Shown piece after piece: positions 63,969 through 64,000 of a DNA stretch of 64,000 nt. The stretch comes from Streptomyces sp. NBC_01217 (GTDB taxonomy: Bacteria > Actinomycetota > Actinomycetes > Streptomycetales > Streptomycetaceae): contig NZ_CP108538.1 of the NCBI RefSeq assembly GCF_035994185.1, positions 5,433,501-5,497,500 of the forward strand, written 5' to 3'. The number at the start of each line of letters is the position of its first letter. The stretch's first letter is position 1. The notes below the pieces were generated by a model. The model was given only the letters and a program-made list of their open reading frames with translations, had not been told where the DNA came from and did not search any database. The translations under genes were made by a program, and so were the position numbers.

Positions 63969-64000
63969 GTGGCCGGGGGACAGCGCGCTCTGGGGAGGCG
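63969..64000 (+). CDS. Possible start of the next gene (cut by window edge)
   Basis: GTG 63969 followed by A-G-G-Q-R-A-L-G-R-R to the edge. GAAGGA lies about 14 bases upstream, slightly far. In related genomes a further kinase gene would be expected here. Too short to identify. Confidence 0.3.
   Translation, partial: MAGGQRALGR

Overview
The window is high-GC chromosomal DNA from a Streptomyces or a very close relative. Most third codon positions are G or C and GTG starts are frequent. It carries whiD and bldM, a tandem CIRCE groES-groEL1 operon and a glpD/kinase tail. From memory, the gene order follows the conserved core-chromosome segment that runs from the ribosomal spc/alpha operons to glpD in Streptomyces coelicolor. 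I saw no rRNA, tRNA, CRISPR array, phage or insertion sequence.

Layout. 1-8915: end of the spc operon and the alpha operon (rpmD-rplO-secY-adk-map-infA-rpmJ-rpsM-rpsK-rpsD-rpoA-rplQ-truA), with strong hairpins between several genes. 8934-14380: accessory genes (a solenoid/membrane protein, a secreted or membrane protein, an ABC-F ATPase and a PD-(D/E)XK-like Rpn-type gene). 14381-17200: rplM-rpsI and glmM. 17241-25979: a minus-strand block with DUF389, coaA, an ECF sigma factor plus its membrane partner, an M16-like peptidase coupled to a solenoid protein, and a large secreted PA14/FN3 protein. 26379-37294: glmS, acpS, the NAD(P)HX repair enzyme, alr, a hydrolase and the t6A genes tsaE/tsaB/rimI/tsaD. 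37494-39739: an ECF42-type sigma factor with its DGPF (YCII) protein and a VOC protein, preceded by a matching promoter. 39757-43941: methyltransferases, a polysaccharide deacetylase lipoprotein and small membrane proteins. 44083-46295: the CIRCE-controlled groES-groEL1 operon. 46416-48585: the wreck of a sugar-uptake operon beside an intact regulator. 48759-51250: an SDR, a MOSC protein and a LysR regulator. 51338-56444: whiD, bldM, an ECF sigma factor (probably ShbA), guaB and guaB3. 56556-57287: a lower-GC secreted-protein gene with an elaborate leader. 57334-63813: a nucleotide-sugar dehydrogenase lacking its catalytic Cys, glpD, a serine hydrolase and a Ser/Thr kinase.

How the genes fit together. 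The core genes serve translation, protein export, GlcNAc and D-Ala wall precursors (glmM, glmS, alr), CoA and ACP activation (coaA, acpS), tRNA t6A, GMP synthesis and chaperones, with two developmental regulators alongside. The items most worth a second look are: (1) a deletion scar that joins the 5' part of a solute-binding-protein gene to the 3' part of a hydroxyacid dehydrogenase, next to an intact regulator and four copies of a shared TGATCGAA motif; (2) two copies of an unnamed solenoid family, one coupled to a membrane-anchored M16-like peptidase; (3) the lower-GC secreted-protein unit with a 30-bp palindrome, an 11-bp leader hairpin and a probable TTG start; (4) the Cys-to-Gly change in the sugar dehydrogenase and a 53-bp nested palindrome upstream of it; (5) an AT-rich perfect inverted repeat upstream of whiD. 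All family names come from reading motifs, not from database searches.
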